A program made the translations under genes and the position numbers. From NCBI GenBank assembly GCA_903925685.1, contig CAIYGI010000046.1, positions 1 through 34,191 on the forward strand: a stretch of DNA of 34,191 bases, given 5' to 3'. The notes under the pieces are model-generated. The model was not told the origin of the DNA. It searched no databases and worked only from the letters and a program-made list of their open reading frames with translations. Source of the DNA: an uncultured bacterium (lineage in GTDB: Bacteria > Verrucomicrobiota > Kiritimatiellia > CAIKKV01 > CAIYGI01). Positions 23,821 to 32,973 of the stretch are shown here, one piece after another. Positions within the stretch are counted from its first letter, which is position 1. Each line of letters opens with the position of its first letter.

Positions 23821-23883
23821 ACTCACCACTCACCACTCCCCACTCACTACTCACCACTCACTACTCACCACTCACTACTCACC
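23821..23883. repeat. Nine 7-bp repeats directly before a glycosyltransferase start
   Basis: Nine heptamers of actcacc and close variants (actcacc, actcacc, actcccc, then alternating actcact and actcacc) end two bases before the ATG at 23886. The usual position of the ribosome-binding site is filled by the array, so no Shine-Dalgarno sequence is visible. Confidence 0.9.
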
Positions 23884-23885
23884 AC

Positions 23886-24662
23886 ATGAATACTAATTCG
23901 CCAATGCGCGTCAGCGTGGTGATCCCCGCTCGCAACGAGGATCTGACGATCGGTCCCGTTCTGGAACAACTCCGCGAAACCATCGCGCGTCTGACGCAGT
24001 ATACGTTCGAAACGGTGGTCGTGGTGGATGACGAACAGGATCCCACCATCCCCGTGGCTCAGTCGTACGGCGCGCGGGTCGTAATCAGCCCCCAACGCCG
24101 CGGCAAGGGTAATGCGCTGTACTACGGGTTTGGCCAGGCCAGCGGGGCTGTGCTGGCGATTTTCGACTCCGATGGATCGCACGATCCCCGCGAACTGGAC
24201 CGTTTCCTGGTCGAGATCGAAAACGGCGCCGGCATGGTCATCGGCTCGCGCGTGCTTGGCGGCAGCGACGATCATGACGTGATCCGACTCTTCGGCAACG
24301 CGCTCTTCACCATGCTGATGTCGTTGCTCTTCAGCACGACTTTGATGGACACGCTGAACGGATTCAAGGTCTTCCGCAAGGAACTGGTTACCGGCTACAC
24401 GCCGCGCGCCAAAGGCTTCGACGTCGAAATCGAACTCGTCGCCAAGGCGATCCGGTCGGGCTGCCGGATCGTCGAGGTCCGCGCTCACGAAAGCCGTCGC
24501 GCCGGCGGCCGGATGAAATCTCGCGCCATCCGCGACGGTTTTGCCATCCTCTGGGCCTGCCTGCGCGAGGGATTCAAGTTCCGGGTCTGGCAGCTCTTCC
24601 ATCCCTCCGCCAACAAAGCGCGGGCGGAGTCCTCGAAGTGCGCACCCCGGGGCGCCGCATGA
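23886..24662 (+). CDS. GT2 glycosyltransferase, dolichol/polyprenyl-phosphate sugar synthase-like
   Basis: Likely moves a sugar from a nucleotide donor to polyprenyl phosphate, making the lipid-linked donor for the GT-C enzyme encoded next. The 258-residue protein has RVSVVIPARNED, VVVVDDEQDPT, GKGNALYYGF, the metal site FDSDGSHDP, IGSRVLGGSDDHDVIRLFGN, and DTLNGFKVFRK. One hydrophobic stretch (about 140-155) is part of the fold. An ATG at 23904 (MRVSVVIP) is an alternative start. It overlaps the next gene by 4 bp (ATGA). Confidence 0.88.
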   Translation: MNTNSPMRVSVVIPARNEDLTIGPVLEQLRETIARLTQYTFETVVVVDDEQDPTIPVAQSYGARVVISPQRRGKGNALYYGFGQASGAVLAIFDSDGSHDPRELDRFLVEIENGAGMVIGSRVLGGSDDHDVIRLFGNALFTMLMSLLFSTTLMDTLNGFKVFRKELVTGYTPRAKGFDVEIELVAKAIRSGCRIVEVRAHESRRAGGRMKSRAIRDGFAILWACLREGFKFRVWQLFHPSANKARAESSKCAPRGAA

Positions 24663-26692
24663 ACCGGCGCTGGCTTTGGTTCTGGATAACGCTGCTGCTT
24701 GCGGTTGTCGCCGCCTTCCGGCTGGGATTCTTCGCCTTCGCGCTGCAGCACACCCCCCTCTCCTCGGACGAGGCCTGGCCTTCACTGATGGCCATGCACA
24801 TCCTGAAGGGCGAGTTTCCGGTGGTGTACTGGGGACAAACCTACATGGGCACGCAGGAGTCTTTCCTGGATGCGGGGCTGATCGCCATGTTCGGCGCCAC
24901 GACGCTCACGATTCGCCTTTACCCGCTCCTGCTTTCGTTCCTCTTCGTGGCCGTGACCTACGGACTGGCCGCCCGCGTCTTCGACCGCGCGACCGCGCTT
25001 GTCAGCGTCGTGCTGCTGGCCATACCCGTCCCCTATCTGACCATGTGCGGCGTGATCGTGGCGCCGGACAACTATCTGGCGGTCACGACGCTCGGCAGCC
25101 TGGCGCTGCTCATGACGCACGATCTGGTCTACCGGCCGCCGGACCGCTGGACGCTCTGGCGTTTCACGGGACTGGGCTTCCTGCTGGGTTTCACCTTCTG
25201 GCTGCACATTCTGATCGTGAGCATAATCGGCGTCTGCGTGCTTTGGCTGCTGCTCTCGGACAAGTTGTGGTTCCTGCGCCGTTCCTTCTGGCTCTTTTCC
25301 GCGGCCTTCGCGATCGGCGCGCTGCCGCTGATCGTCTACAACCTGCGCACCCATATGGCGACTTTTAACGACGTTGGGCAGACCACGAGCCTGTCCACCA
25401 GTTGGGCGTTGTTTAAGACGACGTTCCACGACACCCTGCCGTTTTTGATCGGGACACGGGTCATGCTCTATCCCGATAATCCCCACTTCGTGGGGCTTCC
25501 GGGCGCGCTCGCCATAGCCGCGGGGACCATCTGGGCCGTCGCGGTGGCGATAGTGCTGCTGCGCCACACGGGCGCGCACCTGCGGCTGGCGCTCCTCTCC
25601 GTGCGCGGCGCAACGGCCGTGCCCCTGTTGACCGCCGCCGGCGCGGCGGCGATCTTCGTCTTCTGCCGCAGCACGCGCTCTGGCTGGGACAACGCGCGCT
25701 ACCTGCTCCCCGTGATCTCGGTCCTGCCGATTCTGCTGGCGGGCGGGCTGTCGGCGATCCGGCGCTGGTGTCCGCCAATATTCTGGATCATGCTGGCGAC
25801 ACTGCTGTCGGCGCAAGTTCTTGGCAACGCGCTGCTGGCGCGCGAGTGGGCAAAACCAGACGTCATGGCCACCGACCTCGATCTCCCGGATACACGCGGG
25901 TTGAAACAGTTCCTGTCCAACCACGGCATCAGCCGCGCTTATGCCCACTACTGGCTGTCCTACCGGCTGACCTACGAAACGCAGGAGCGCCTGCTCGTCG
26001 CCGAACCCTACAACGAGCGCTTCGCCGGCAAGCCTGTCAAATTCCTCGCAGAGGTCGCGGCCTCCACCAATGTGGCCTTCATTCAGCACCCCAAGCTGCG
26101 ATTCGCGCACGATTTCGACGCCATGCTGCGCGCCGACGGCGGCAGTTATAGCAAGGCAACCGTGGATGTTTTCACCGTCTACTACGACTTCCACCCACCG
26201 GCCACCGCGATCGCCGCCGGAACCAGCGGGCCGCCCCGCCCCATGCGGGAACTTCCACGTACAGAGTGGCGGCTCGCGTCTTCTCACGGGCAAGAGGATC
26301 TCGCGCTCATGCTCGACGGAAAAACGCGGACGCGCTGGGCAACGCACAAGCCTCAGACGCCTGGTATGTGGTTCCAGGTTGACCTTGTCCGCACTCAGGA
26401 AGTGGGTCAGATCGATATGCACATGGGCTCCTGGGCCTCCGACTTCCCGCGGGGTTATGTTGTGAAAGTGTCGGATGACAGCAGCAACTGGCGAACCGTC
26501 CTGCGCAACGAGGATATCGGGGGGTGCATCTACTGGCAGGCCGGGCACCCGAATATCTACTCTGGCGGTGAACTGCTGACCGCGGGCTTCCCGGCGCGTG
26601 CAGCGCGCTATGTGCGCGTCGAACTCATCGGGGCGCATCCGGTGCTCGACTGGTCGATCGCGGAGTTGCGAATCTTCGGGCCCAGTCCGTGA
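24659..26692 (+). CDS. GT-C (PMT/ArnT-like) glycosyltransferase with C-terminal discoidin domain
   Basis: A polytopic membrane enzyme (677 residues) that would take a sugar from the lipid-linked donor made by the upstream gene and transfer it on the periplasmic side. About ten to eleven hydrophobic segments lie between residues 5 and 410. The GT-C acidic motif is DE at residues 37-38 in TPLSSDEAWPS. Residues about 536-677 form an F5/8-type-C (discoidin) beta-sandwich: LALMLDGKTRTRWATHKPQ, WFQVDLV, YVVKVSDDSSNW, ARYVRVELIG and SIAELRIFG. That domain normally binds sugar and would face the periplasm. It is translated from an ATGA overlap. Confidence 0.87.
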   Translation: MNRRWLWFWITLLLAVVAAFRLGFFAFALQHTPLSSDEAWPSLMAMHILKGEFPVVYWGQTYMGTQESFLDAGLIAMFGATTLTIRLYPLLLSFLFVAVTYGLAARVFDRATALVSVVLLAIPVPYLTMCGVIVAPDNYLAVTTLGSLALLMTHDLVYRPPDRWTLWRFTGLGFLLGFTFWLHILIVSIIGVCVLWLLLSDKLWFLRRSFWLFSAAFAIGALPLIVYNLRTHMATFNDVGQTTSLSTSWALFKTTFHDTLPFLIGTRVMLYPDNPHFVGLPGALAIAAGTIWAVAVAIVLLRHTGAHLRLALLSVRGATAVPLLTAAGAAAIFVFCRSTRSGWDNARYLLPVISVLPILLAGGLSAIRRWCPPIFWIMLATLLSAQVLGNALLAREWAKPDVMATDLDLPDTRGLKQFLSNHGISRAYAHYWLSYRLTYETQERLLVAEPYNERFAGKPVKFLAEVAASTNVAFIQHPKLRFAHDFDAMLRADGGSYSKATVDVFTVYYDFHPPATAIAAGTSGPPRPMRELPRTEWRLASSHGQEDLALMLDGKTRTRWATHKPQTPGMWFQVDLVRTQEVGQIDMHMGSWASDFPRGYVVKVSDDSSNWRTVLRNEDIGGCIYWQAGHPNIYSGGELLTAGFPARAARYVRVELIGAHPVLDWSIAELRIFGPSP

Positions 26693-26695
26693 ATA

Positions 26696-26733
26696 CCGTT
26701 CACTGTTTACCGTTCACCGTTTACTGTTCACTG
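26696..26733. repeat. Five 7-bp repeats after the GT-C gene
   Basis: Units ccgttca, ctgttta, ccgttca, ccgttta, ctgttca and a partial ctg lie directly after the stop codon at 26690-26692. The period is again 7 bp, but the sequence differs from the other arrays. They occupy most of the 92-bp gap before the radical SAM gene. Confidence 0.8.
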
Positions 26734-26784
26734 ATTAGTTACAACTGGCGTTTCCACCCGCGCCTGCGCTAGGATGACCCGCAA

Positions 26785-28179
26785 ATGAAAATCCTTTTTG
26801 TTTACACCGACATTAACGTTCGCGGCGGGGCCAAAAGCTACCAGTTCGGCGTCGGTATGCTGAGCGCGGTGCTCAAAGCACATGGTCATGAAACCATGTT
26901 GCACTACATGTTCGGCAAGTACGACCCGCAGACGCTGCAGCGCGACATCAAGACCTACCGGCCCGACGTGCTGGCATTCTCCGCCGTTTCGCCGCAGTAC
27001 CGCTTCGTGCGCCGCCTGCTTGCCGATTTGGCGCCTGTCGCGCCATTCACGATCCTGGGTGGACAGCATGCCACGCTCGTGCCGGAATGCCTGGCGGAAA
27101 ACCCCGAACTGGACGCCATCTGCGTCGGAGAAGGCGAAGCGCCATTGCTCGAACTGGTTACGGCGCTACAGACCGGGCAGAGTCCTGACAGCATCGCGGG
27201 CCTCTGGATCAGAACGCCCGGCGGTCAGATCGTGCGCAACCCCGCGCGTCCGTTTCATGCCGATCTCGATGACCAGCCTTTCGCGGATCGCGAGTTATTC
27301 GACTACCAGACCATCATTGACTCGGATTTCCACACGGCGCTCTTCATGTTCTCGCGCGGGTGTCCTTACGATTGCACGTTCTGCAGCAACCATGCCCTGC
27401 GGAAGGTGCAGACCGGCAGCTACGTCCGTTTCCGCAGCGTCGGGAGCTGCCTGGCCGAAATCCGCGCCGTGACCACGCGTTACCGTGTGAAACATCTTTA
27501 TTTCAACGACGACTGCTTCACGGCCAAACGCAGCTTCGTCGAAGAGTTATGCGCCAGCTACCAAGCCGAGTTTTCCTACACCTTCGACATCAACGCGCGC
27601 CCTGAGACCCTTAACGACGCCCTATGCGCGCGCCTGCACCGCGCGGGCTGCCGCCGCATCAGCATCGGCATCGAGAACGGCAGCGAAAATTTTCGCGCGG
27701 AGGTACTGGGCCGAAAGCAGTCGAACGAGCGTATTGCCGAGGCCTTTGCCTCGTGCCGCCGCGCCGGCATCAAGACCAAGTCGTTCAACATCGTCGGCTT
27801 TCCGCTGGAAACGCCCGAAATCGCCCGCGAAACGATCGAGTTGAATGCGCGCATCAATCCCGACAGCGTGATCGTCGGCATTTTCGAGCCCTATCCGGGC
27901 ACCAAGCTGGCAGAGGTCTGCCGCCGCGAGGGCTTTGTGGACGCCGCGCGCGAGGACAACGACTTTATCGGGCGCACGGACACGATCCTCAACATGCCCA
28001 AGTTCCCGCGCGCCGAAATCCTGCGCATTTTCCGCAACTTCGGCTACCTGGTTTACCGCCGCCACTCGCTCAAGAAGGCCTGGTCCTATCGCATCTACTA
28101 TTCGCCGCTGGGCGAGATCATCCTGCGCCTGCTTTCGCCGCTCAAGGCCTTGATCCGCCGCCTGACCATGGGCGTTTAG
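26785..28179 (+). CDS. B12-binding-type radical SAM protein
   Basis: A 464-residue protein of the class with an N-terminal Rossmann (cobalamin-type) domain followed by a radical SAM core. Residues about 1-130 contain MKILFVYTDINVRGG, VLAFSAVSP and ILGGQHATLVPE; the classic DxHxxG cobalamin-binding motif is not evident. The SAM cluster site is SRGCPYDCTFCSNH with Cys193, Cys197 and Cys200, followed by YFNDDCFT, INARPETL and RISIGIENGSE. The C-terminus is rich in basic residues. AGGATGA at 26771-26777 supports the start. The substrate is unknown; such enzymes act in cofactor, lipid or glycan modification. It follows the glycosyltransferase pair. Confidence 0.87.
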   Translation: MKILFVYTDINVRGGAKSYQFGVGMLSAVLKAHGHETMLHYMFGKYDPQTLQRDIKTYRPDVLAFSAVSPQYRFVRRLLADLAPVAPFTILGGQHATLVPECLAENPELDAICVGEGEAPLLELVTALQTGQSPDSIAGLWIRTPGGQIVRNPARPFHADLDDQPFADRELFDYQTIIDSDFHTALFMFSRGCPYDCTFCSNHALRKVQTGSYVRFRSVGSCLAEIRAVTTRYRVKHLYFNDDCFTAKRSFVEELCASYQAEFSYTFDINARPETLNDALCARLHRAGCRRISIGIENGSENFRAEVLGRKQSNERIAEAFASCRRAGIKTKSFNIVGFPLETPEIARETIELNARINPDSVIVGIFEPYPGTKLAEVCRREGFVDAAREDNDFIGRTDTILNMPKFPRAEILRIFRNFGYLVYRRHSLKKAWSYRIYYSPLGEIILRLLSPLKALIRRLTMGV

Positions 28180-28277
28180 TTCGATCTTTAGGCTTCCTTT
28201 TTTACCGTTCTCCGGCCTATTCTGTCGCTCGAACGGTTGCGAATGACGGGACCTGAGTCCAACAATTCGGGTGGTTT

Positions 28278-29888
28278 ATGAGCACAAAGCCCAAAGTCCA
28301 GATCTACGACACCACGCTGCGCGATGGCGCGCAGGGGGAAGGCGTGACCTTTTCCAACGCCGCCAAGCTCAAACTGGCGCTGCGTCTGGACGCCTTCGGG
28401 GTCGACTACATCGAAGGCGGCTACGCCGGTTCGAACGAAAAGGACATGCAGTTCTTCAGCGAAATCCGCCGCCACAAGCTGCGCCACGCCCGCATCGCGG
28501 CCTTTGGCAGCACCCGCCGCGCCAACACCACGGCGGCCGCCGATCCGCAGCTCGCCCATCTGCTCGATGCCGCCGCGCCCGTGGCCACCATTTTCGGCAA
28601 GACCTGGCGGCTGCATGTGCGCGATGTGCTGCATACCACCGAAACCGAAAACCTGGCCATGATCGGCGACACCGTGCGCCACCTCAAGTCACACGGCAAA
28701 GAGGTCATCTTCGACGCCGAGCACTTTTTCGACGGCTACAAGGACAGCCCGGAGTTTGCCCTCAGGATGCTGGCCGCCGCCGCCCAGGCAGGCGCCACCA
28801 CGGTGGTGCTTTGCGACACCAACGGCGGGTCGCTGCCGCACGAGGTTTTCGCAATCACCGGCGCCGTCCGCCAGGCCCTGCCCTCAAAGATCGTCCTGGG
28901 CATCCACACCCATAACGACGCCGACATGGCCGTGGCCAACAGCTTGGAAGCCATGCGCGCGGGCGCCACGCACGTACAGGGCACGATCAACGGCTACGGC
29001 GAACGCACCGGCAATGCCAACCTCTGCTCGATTCTTCCGGCGCTCGCGCTGAAGATGGGCATTCAGGCCGTGCCGCGCGCCAACCTGGCGCAGTTGCGCG
29101 ACCTCTCCCGCTTTACCGACGATCTCGTGGGCTTGCGCCACGATTCCCATGCGCCCTACGTCGGCGACAGCGCCTTCTCCCACAAGGCCGGCATGCACGT
29201 CAACGCCGTGCAGAAGAATCCGCGCACCTTCGAACATGTCCCGCCCGAAAGCGTCGGCAATGTGCGGCGTATTTTGATCGCCGAAACCTCCGGCGCCAGC
29301 AGCATCCTGCTCAAAGCCATCGAAATGGGCGTCAACCTGCACAAGGGCGACCCGGAAGTGAGGGGCTTGCTCGACGCGTTGAAGGAATTGGAGCACAAGG
29401 GCTATACTTTTGAATCCGCCGACGCCTCGTTCCGCATGCTGATCCAGAAGGTGCTCAAGCGCCACAAATCCTTCTTCGAACTCGAAGGCTTCCGCGTGAT
29501 CGTGGAGAAGCAGGGCACGGACCCCCACTCGCGTTCGGAAGCCGCGATCAAGGTGCGCGTCGGCAAGGAGGTCGAACACACCGTGGCCGAAGGCGACGGA
29601 CCCGTGAACGCCCTCGACCGCGCGCTACGCAAGGCGTTGAAGCGCTTTTATCCCGAAATCGCCAAGGTGGCGCTGACCGATTTCAACGTGCGCATTCTCG
29701 ATCCCGAGGAAGCCACCGCCGCCAAGACGCGCGTGATCATCGAATCCAGCGACGGCCAGGCCACCTGGGGCACCGTTGGCGTGTCGGACAACATCATCGA
29801 GGCCTCCTGGGAGGCGCTCGTGGACAGCGTGGAATATAAACTCTTCCGCGACGAGGAACAGCGGACGGCGGGGAAGAATTCAGGTTGA
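28278..29888 (+). CDS. cimA: (R)-citramalate synthase
   Basis: Condenses acetyl-CoA with pyruvate to citramalate, feeding isoleucine biosynthesis without threonine deaminase. The 536-residue length fits CimA. It starts VQIYDTTLRDGAQGEGV (metal and substrate site, DTTLRDG at 10-16), then YIEGGYAGSNEKDMQF, VLCDTNGG, GIHTHNDADMAVANS, TINGYGERTGNANLCS and FSHKAGMHVNAV. The C-terminal about 150 residues form the LeuA-type allosteric domain (DFNVRILDPEEATAAKTRV), so feedback by isoleucine is likely. GYAGSN replaces the GWPGSN I recall from typical CimA sequences. A weak GGGTGG lies before the ATG. Confidence 0.92.
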   Translation: MSTKPKVQIYDTTLRDGAQGEGVTFSNAAKLKLALRLDAFGVDYIEGGYAGSNEKDMQFFSEIRRHKLRHARIAAFGSTRRANTTAAADPQLAHLLDAAAPVATIFGKTWRLHVRDVLHTTETENLAMIGDTVRHLKSHGKEVIFDAEHFFDGYKDSPEFALRMLAAAAQAGATTVVLCDTNGGSLPHEVFAITGAVRQALPSKIVLGIHTHNDADMAVANSLEAMRAGATHVQGTINGYGERTGNANLCSILPALALKMGIQAVPRANLAQLRDLSRFTDDLVGLRHDSHAPYVGDSAFSHKAGMHVNAVQKNPRTFEHVPPESVGNVRRILIAETSGASSILLKAIEMGVNLHKGDPEVRGLLDALKELEHKGYTFESADASFRMLIQKVLKRHKSFFELEGFRVIVEKQGTDPHSRSEAAIKVRVGKEVEHTVAEGDGPVNALDRALRKALKRFYPEIAKVALTDFNVRILDPEEATAAKTRVIIESSDGQATWGTVGVSDNIIEASWEALVDSVEYKLFRDEEQRTAGKNSG

Positions 29889-29890
29889 TA

Positions 29891-29990
29891 GGCTGTTAGA
29901 CTGTTAGACTATTAGGCTGTTAGGAATAATTCGGCATCTACCGGAAATAACTTGTCTTACCTAACAGCCTAACAGTCTACAGCCTAAACA
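29891..29990. repeat. 8-bp tandem repeats as inverted repeat after cimA
   Basis: Left arm: ctgttaga, ctgttaga, ctattagg, ctgttagg (29893-29924). Right arm: cctaacag, cctaacag, tctacag, cctaaaca (29960-29990). The arms are complementary over most of their length around a 35-base loop. It fills the 148-bp gap between cimA and valS and could form a large hairpin at the 3' end of cimA mRNA. Confidence 0.85.
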
Positions 29991-30036
29991 ACCTTGATAT
30001 TGCAACGGCAAAAACCGGGAAAAGAGCGGGAAGAAA

Positions 30037-32718
30037 ATGCGGGAACTTGAAAAGACTTACGATCCCAAGGCCGTGGAAGAGAAGTGGTATGCCCGCGCGC
30101 TGGCATGCGGCCACTACCACGGCGACGCCGCCCGCGGCGGTTCGCCCTACTGCGTCATGATCCCGCCGCCCAACGTCACCGGCATCCTGCACATGGGCCA
30201 CGCCCTCAACAATACGATCCAGGACGTGCTCGTGCGCTGGCGCCGCATGCAGGGCCGCAACGTGGCCTGGATCCCCGGCACCGACCACGCCGGCATCGCC
30301 ACGCAGAATGTCGTCGAACGCGACCTGCGAAAACAAGGATCGAGCCGCCAGCAGCTCGGACGCGAGGAATTCGTCAAACGCGTCTGGCAGTGGCGCGAAC
30401 AGTACGGCTCCACCATCATCGGCCAACTCAAGCGCCTCGGCTCCGCCTGCGATTGGGAACGCGAACGCTTTACAATGGACGAAGGGCTCAGCCGCGCCGT
30501 GGCCGAGGTCTTCGTCCGGCTCTACAACAAGGGGCTGATCTATCGCGGCAAGCGCATCATCAACTGGTGTCCCCGCTGCCAGACCGCGCTTTCCGACGAG
30601 GAGAGCGAGCATACCCCTACGCAGGGATCGCTCTACCACCTGCGCTATGCCGTGGCCGATCCGCGTCCGGGCGATCCGGCCTTCGTGACCGTCGCCACCA
30701 CGCGTCCGGAAACGCTGCTCGGCGACACCGCCGTGGCCGTGCATCCCGACGATCTCCGTTACCAGTCCCTGATCGGGCGCACGCTGCTGTTGCCGATCCT
30801 GAAGCGGGCCATTCCGGTTGTCGCCGACGATTTCGTGGATCCCAAGTTCGGCACCGGCGCGGTCAAAGTCACGCCGGCCCACGATCCCAACGACTTCGAT
30901 CTCGCCCAGCGGCACCAGATGACGCCCATCAACATCATGCATGGCGACGGCGTAATGAACGAGGCCGCGGGGCCCTACGCCGGACTCGACCGCTTCGCCT
31001 GCCGCAAGCAGATCCTGGCCGATCTGGAAGCGGCCGGACTGCTCGAAAAAGTCGAACCGCACCAGCTTTCCATCGGCCACTGCTACCGCTGCGATACGGT
31101 CGTCGAACCGCGCCTCTCGCCGCAATGGTTCGTGCGCATGCAACCGCTGGCCCAACCGGCCATCGCCGCCGTACGCGAGGGCCGCATCCGCTTCGTTCCC
31201 GACCGCTGGAACAAGGTCTACATGGACTGGATGGAAAACATCCGCGACTGGTGCATCTCGCGTCAGATCTGGTGGGGGCACCGCATCCCGGTCTATACCT
31301 GCGACGCCTGCCGCCACGAGTGGGCCGCCACCGCCACCCCTGCGCAGTGTCCGAAGTGTACCCATGCCGCGCTGACCCAGGATCCCGACGTGCTCGACAC
31401 CTGGTTCTCCTCGTGGCTCTGGCCGTTCAGCACCCTCGGCTGGCCCCAAACCAATGCCGATCTGTCGTTCTATTATCCGACCAACACCCTCGTCACGGCC
31501 TCGGAGATCATCTTCTTCTGGGTCGCGCGCATGATCATGGCCGGCTGCGAGTTCATGGGCGACATCCCCTTCCGCGAGGTCTACATCCACGGCACGGTGC
31601 GCGACAACCAGGGCCGCAAGATGAGCAAGAGCCTGGGCAACTCGATCGATCCGCTCACGATCATCGACCAGTACAGCGCCGACGCCCTGCGCTTCAGCCT
31701 GATGATGCTCACGGCCACCGGCCAGGATGTCTACATCAACGCCGAAAAGTTCGAACTCGGCCGCAATTTCGCGACCAAGCTCTGGAACGCCGCGCGCTTT
31801 CTCCAGATGCATGCCAAGACGCTGGCGCCCGACGCGCTGGCCCCGGTTTTCGACGGCGCGCGCCTTTCGCCCGACGACCGCCACATCCTCGCCACGCTTC
31901 AGACCACCGTGGCCGCCTGCACCGAAAACCTGGAGCGCTTCCGCTTCAACGACGCCGCCCACGATCTCTACGAGTTCGTCTGGCACGCTTACTGCGATTG
32001 GTACGTCGAGACCTCCAAGGAGGTGCTTTATGGCGAGGATGCCGACCGTAAGGCCCAAGTCTTGAAAGTCATGCAGTACACCATGGGCGTCTGCCTGCGT
32101 CTGCTGCATCCCTTCATGCCCTTCCTCACCGAGGAACTCTGGCACGCTTTCGATTACGGCGGGGATGACGACACGATTCTCTTTTCCGCCTGGCCCGTCC
32201 CGGCGGACACCGCCACGCTGTCAGCCTGGGGCGCGACGGCGGAGATCGCGGCCTATGTCGAGGGCAAGCACGAACTGATCCGCGGCGGCCGCACGCTGCG
32301 TGCCGACTACACTATCGCCCCCGCTCGCAAGCTGAATTACATCGTCAAACCCGCCACCGTGGAAATCGCCGCGCAATTGAGCGCCGACAAAGCCTCATTG
32401 AGCACGCTGCTGCGCGCCGAACAGTTGACGATCGATCCCGGCTTCATTCCTGCCCAGGCGCTGCCCAGCGTGGTCACGCCCATGTGTACCATCTACATGC
32501 CGATCGAGGGCCTGATAGATGTCGCCGCCGAGCGAGCGCGCATATCCGGAGCGCTCGAAAAAGCCCGTGGCGAGTTACAGCGCGTGGAAGGCAAGTTATC
32601 CAACCAGGGCTTCGTCGCCAAAGCCCCGCCCGCCGTGTTAGAACAGCAGCAAACCCGCCGCGCCGAGTTGACCGAAACCCTGGCCAAATTGGGACATCTG
32701 ATCGAAATGCTCGGGTAA
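30037..32718 (+). CDS. valS: Valyl-tRNA synthetase
   Basis: Charges tRNA-Val. The 893-residue length is normal for class I ValRS. Visible motifs: PPPNVTGILHMGHALN (HIGH-type site HMGH at 52-55), WIPGTDHAGIATQ, the editing-domain TTRPETLLGDTAVAVHP, WFVRMQPLA, KMSKS at 528-532 in GRKMSKSLGNSIDP, and the tRNA-binding helical domain (about 600-760). The C-terminal coiled-coil arm is present (ARISGALEKARGELQRVEGKL ... KAPPAVLEQQQTRRAEL). RISGALEKARGELQR and RRAELTETLAKL fit its two antiparallel helices. Nothing looks broken. Confidence 0.97.
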   Translation: MRELEKTYDPKAVEEKWYARALACGHYHGDAARGGSPYCVMIPPPNVTGILHMGHALNNTIQDVLVRWRRMQGRNVAWIPGTDHAGIATQNVVERDLRKQGSSRQQLGREEFVKRVWQWREQYGSTIIGQLKRLGSACDWERERFTMDEGLSRAVAEVFVRLYNKGLIYRGKRIINWCPRCQTALSDEESEHTPTQGSLYHLRYAVADPRPGDPAFVTVATTRPETLLGDTAVAVHPDDLRYQSLIGRTLLLPILKRAIPVVADDFVDPKFGTGAVKVTPAHDPNDFDLAQRHQMTPINIMHGDGVMNEAAGPYAGLDRFACRKQILADLEAAGLLEKVEPHQLSIGHCYRCDTVVEPRLSPQWFVRMQPLAQPAIAAVREGRIRFVPDRWNKVYMDWMENIRDWCISRQIWWGHRIPVYTCDACRHEWAATATPAQCPKCTHAALTQDPDVLDTWFSSWLWPFSTLGWPQTNADLSFYYPTNTLVTASEIIFFWVARMIMAGCEFMGDIPFREVYIHGTVRDNQGRKMSKSLGNSIDPLTIIDQYSADALRFSLMMLTATGQDVYINAEKFELGRNFATKLWNAARFLQMHAKTLAPDALAPVFDGARLSPDDRHILATLQTTVAACTENLERFRFNDAAHDLYEFVWHAYCDWYVETSKEVLYGEDADRKAQVLKVMQYTMGVCLRLLHPFMPFLTEELWHAFDYGGDDDTILFSAWPVPADTATLSAWGATAEIAAYVEGKHELIRGGRTLRADYTIAPARKLNYIVKPATVEIAAQLSADKASLSTLLRAEQLTIDPGFIPAQALPSVVTPMCTIYMPIEGLIDVAAERARISGALEKARGELQRVEGKLSNQGFVAKAPPAVLEQQQTRRAELTETLAKLGHLIEMLG

Positions 32719-32772
32719 GGCGAAAAAGTGTTTGGTGTTCAGCGGTACAAGGTGGCTGCCTTGCGATACCGT

Positions 32773-32908
32773 GTAGCCGCCGCGGTAACGCGGTGGCGTG
32801 CCTGTCGCGTACCAGTTGCGGCGACAGGTTCGTGACAGGCACTGCCCCAAACCGTCTCCGTAACTGTCGCTTGTCACACCCTCGCCACCGCGTCACCGCG
32901 GCGGCTAC
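32773..32908. mobile_element. 136-bp palindromic element, MITE-like
   Basis: Terminal arms of 26 bp (32773-32798 and 32883-32908) are complementary with one mismatch. Internal stems are also present, such as TGCCTGTC with GACAGGCA and CCTGTCGC with GCGACAGG. It has no coding capacity. Such long, GC-rich, non-coding palindromes are often non-autonomous mobile elements or transcription attenuators. I see no target-site duplication that I can defend. Confidence 0.55.
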
Positions 32909-32973
32909 AATCGCCATCATCCTTTTGATCTTCGCAGCCGCGTAGGAATTAGCATCTCAAATCAAAGGGGACC

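Noticed and set aside
22806-23822. Longer start for the PHP protein at 23822
   Set aside because: The extra 60 residues show no similarity to the family. The GTG at 23642 has a ribosome-binding site and begins exactly at the HxH motif.
23821-23883. Possible CRISPR array
   Set aside because: Units are only 7 bp with no spacers; this is a simple tandem repeat. No cas-like gene is present in the window.
24782-26638. A 618-codon open frame on the minus strand
   Set aside because: It is antisense to the GT-C gene and has an Arg/Gln/Glu-rich composition typical of shadow frames.
29977-32145. A 722-codon open frame on the minus strand
   Set aside because: It is fully antisense to valS, whose motifs are certain. 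High GC removes stops in the opposite frame, and the translation shows no family motif.
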